NCBI RefSeq assembly: GCF_003858395.1
Contig: NZ_QWEV01000005.1
Location: 1,860,001 to 1,924,000 of the forward strand
DNA: 64,000 nucleotides
Direction: 5' to 3'
Origin: Acidipila sp. EB88
Lineage (GTDB): Bacteria > Acidobacteriota > Terriglobia > Terriglobales > Acidobacteriaceae
The position numbers were made by a program, and so were the translations under genes. This document shows, piece after piece, positions 62,567-64,000 of the stretch (positions within the stretch are counted from its first letter, which is position 1; each line of letters opens with the position of its first letter). Under the pieces are notes generated by a model. The model was not told the DNA's origin and did no database searches. It saw nothing but the letters and a program-made list of their open reading frames with translations.

Positions 62567-64000
62567 ATGCGAAACAGACCTGGCACCCGCCTCCTTCTCA
62601 TCATCGCCACCCTGCTGGTTTTTGTTTTCGGCATCATCGGCATTCCGCAGGGCATCAGCCCGGCCGCGCTCAAAGCCTCGCTGCTCCGCCGCATTCACCT
62701 CGGGCTTGATCTGAGCGGCGGCACGCACCTGATCCTGCAGGTCATGGTGGACGAAGCCGTGGGCACCACGACCGACTCGGACCTCGCGCGCATGCAGACC
62801 GACCTGGCCTCGGCCGGCTTCGAGGCGACCGGCAACAAGCCTGACCTCAAGCAGCCCGCCGTGGTGCAGTTGTCCGGCATCGCCCCCGACAAGGTGCAGA
62901 GTGCGCTCACCGTGCTGGGCAACCGGTATGGCGCGCAGTATGAGTTCGCCAATGCGGGTGGCGTGATCACCGCGTCCATGAAGCAGAGCGCTGTCGCCGA
63001 GCTCAAGGAAAACACCCTGCAGCAGGCTGTGGACGTGATCCGCACCCGCGTGGACACGCTTGGCGTGTCTGAGCCGACCATCCAGGAGTACAACGTCGGC
63101 TCCAACCAGATCCTGGTGGAGCTGCCGGGCATCGACGATCCCGCACGCGTCAAGGACGTGATCCAGTCCACCGCCCGCCTCGAGATCCACCTCGTCAATG
63201 GCGGACCATTCCCGACGGAAGCCGCTGCGGTGCAGTCGCTTGGCGGCACGCTGCCCTTCGACCAGGAAATGGTGCATGCCGAGCCGGGCGCATCGAGCGC
63301 CGAGTCCGGCGACCAGGTGTACCTGCTCAAGAAGGCGCCGGAAGTAGCCGGCACGGACATTCGCGATGCGCAGTCCGGCACCAACCAGAACACCAACGAA
63401 GCGCAGGTCACCTTTTACCTGACCACGGCGGCCGGAAACCACTTCGCCGACTTTACCCAGCAGAACAAGGGCAAGGGACTGGCGATCGTGCTCGACAACA
63501 AGATCCGTGAAGTGGCCAACATCCACGACCAGATCCGCGACACCGGCACGATCTCCGGCGGCTCCATGAACAAGACGCAGTCGGATGAGCTGGCGCTGCT
63601 GCTGCGTACCGGCGCGCTGCCGGCGTCGATCCACTACCTGCAGGAGAGCTCGGTTGGCCCGTCGCTCGGCGCCGATTCGATCCGCCAGGGCGTGCTCGCC
63701 TCGGTGGTCGGCATGCTCGCGGTAATGGCGTTCATGCTGATCTACTACCGGGGCGCCGGCATCAATGCGGACCTTGCCCTGCTGCTCAACCTGATTATTC
63801 TGCTCGGCTTCATGGGCTATACCCATGCCGTGCTGACGCTGCCTGGCATCGCGGGCGTGATCCTGACGATCGGCATGGGCGTGGACTCGAATGTGCTGAT
63901 CTTTGAGCGCATCCGCGAAGAGATGCGCGCCGGCAAGAGCGCTTCGGCCTCGGTCGACCAGGGCTTTGCCCACGCCTGGACCACCATCGTCGACACCCAC
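62567..64000 (+). CDS. secD: Protein translocase subunit SecD, 3' partial
   Basis: With SecF it uses the proton-motive force to help protein export. The 478 visible codons start MRNRPGTRLLLIIATLLVF (TM1), then HLGLDLSGGTHLILQVMVDE (the D1 signature), the first periplasmic P1 domain with VIRTRVDTLGVSEPTIQEYN, and the TM2-3 region (LALLLNLIILLGFMGYTHAV; GIAGVILTIGMGVDSNVLIF), in which the conserved Asp of GMGVDSNVL is present. The frame is open to the end of the window. The ATG follows yajC directly. Confidence 0.95.
   Translation, partial: MRNRPGTRLLLIIATLLVFVFGIIGIPQGISPAALKASLLRRIHLGLDLSGGTHLILQVMVDEAVGTTTDSDLARMQTDLASAGFEATGNKPDLKQPAVVQLSGIAPDKVQSALTVLGNRYGAQYEFANAGGVITASMKQSAVAELKENTLQQAVDVIRTRVDTLGVSEPTIQEYNVGSNQILVELPGIDDPARVKDVIQSTARLEIHLVNGGPFPTEAAAVQSLGGTLPFDQEMVHAEPGASSAESGDQVYLLKKAPEVAGTDIRDAQSGTNQNTNEAQVTFYLTTAAGNHFADFTQQNKGKGLAIVLDNKIREVANIHDQIRDTGTISGGSMNKTQSDELALLLRTGALPASIHYLQESSVGPSLGADSIRQGVLASVVGMLAVMAFMLIYYRGAGINADLALLLNLIILLGFMGYTHAVLTLPGIAGVILTIGMGVDSNVLIFERIREEMRAGKSASASVDQGFAHAWTTIVDTH

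Overview
The window is high-GC DNA from a bacterium that is most likely an acidobacterium of the Terriglobia (Acidobacteriaceae-like). This is inferred from gene content, not from a marker search: a VWFA-related secreted protein of the acidobacterial type, a TonB receptor with an N-terminal carboxypeptidase-regulatory-like domain, a BBP2-type porin, DUF6580 and DUF6249 membrane proteins, many secreted glycosidases and esterases, and several families of short palindromic repeats. No tRNA, rRNA, CRISPR array, transposase or phage gene was seen.

0-31 kb holds mostly solitary housekeeping and envelope genes: an SDR reductase (5' partial), a bactofilin, RNase R, a GH39-like glycosidase, hemL, a lipoprotein, a secreted DsrE-like protein, a TolC-type efflux protein, a secreted PQQ sugar dehydrogenase fused to cytochrome c, murJ, an HtrA-like protease, coaE, a Trm112-like protein, an aminotransferase, an esterase, an RluA-family pseudouridine synthase, a VWA protein, an unknown gene in a lower-GC patch, a UPF0303 protein, ligA, a YdjM-like membrane protein, a CsbD protein, an AI-2E/PerM-type permease and a DUF6580 protein. 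Two palindromic repeat families sit between these genes. Ten copies of family A lie between 1.87 and 25.6 kb, often as inverted pairs; five copies of family B lie between 13.3 and 30.7 kb. A decayed panC fragment lies just upstream of murJ.

31-49 kb is an accessory carbohydrate and envelope region. It encodes an FmdE-like zinc protein with a porin, a glucoamylase-family lipoprotein next to a GlcNAc-type glycosyltransferase, a clan-A-like glycosidase, a TonB receptor, an unrecognised 741-residue secreted glycosidase-like protein, a GT87-type mannosyltransferase and a GH36 alpha-galactosidase. Together they suggest capture, trimming and remodelling of complex glycans.

49-64 kb is the chromosome-replication neighbourhood and a secretion cluster. 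On the minus strand rpmH, rnpA, yidD, yidC, jag and mnmE run away from dnaA, which is on the plus strand. After a secreted M28 peptidase and an esterase comes tgt ... yajC-secD, the usual order, but interrupted by a DUF6249 membrane protein, an ECF sigma factor and a small membrane protein overlapping it.

Two window-wide patterns stand out. Non-ATG starts are common (TTG for rnr, yidC, the sigma factor and yajC; GTG for jag, yidD and the alpha-galactosidase). About eight genes have a TAnnnT -10-like hexamer, often preceded by GC or AC, ending only 6-7 nt before the start codon, which suggests leaderless transcripts.
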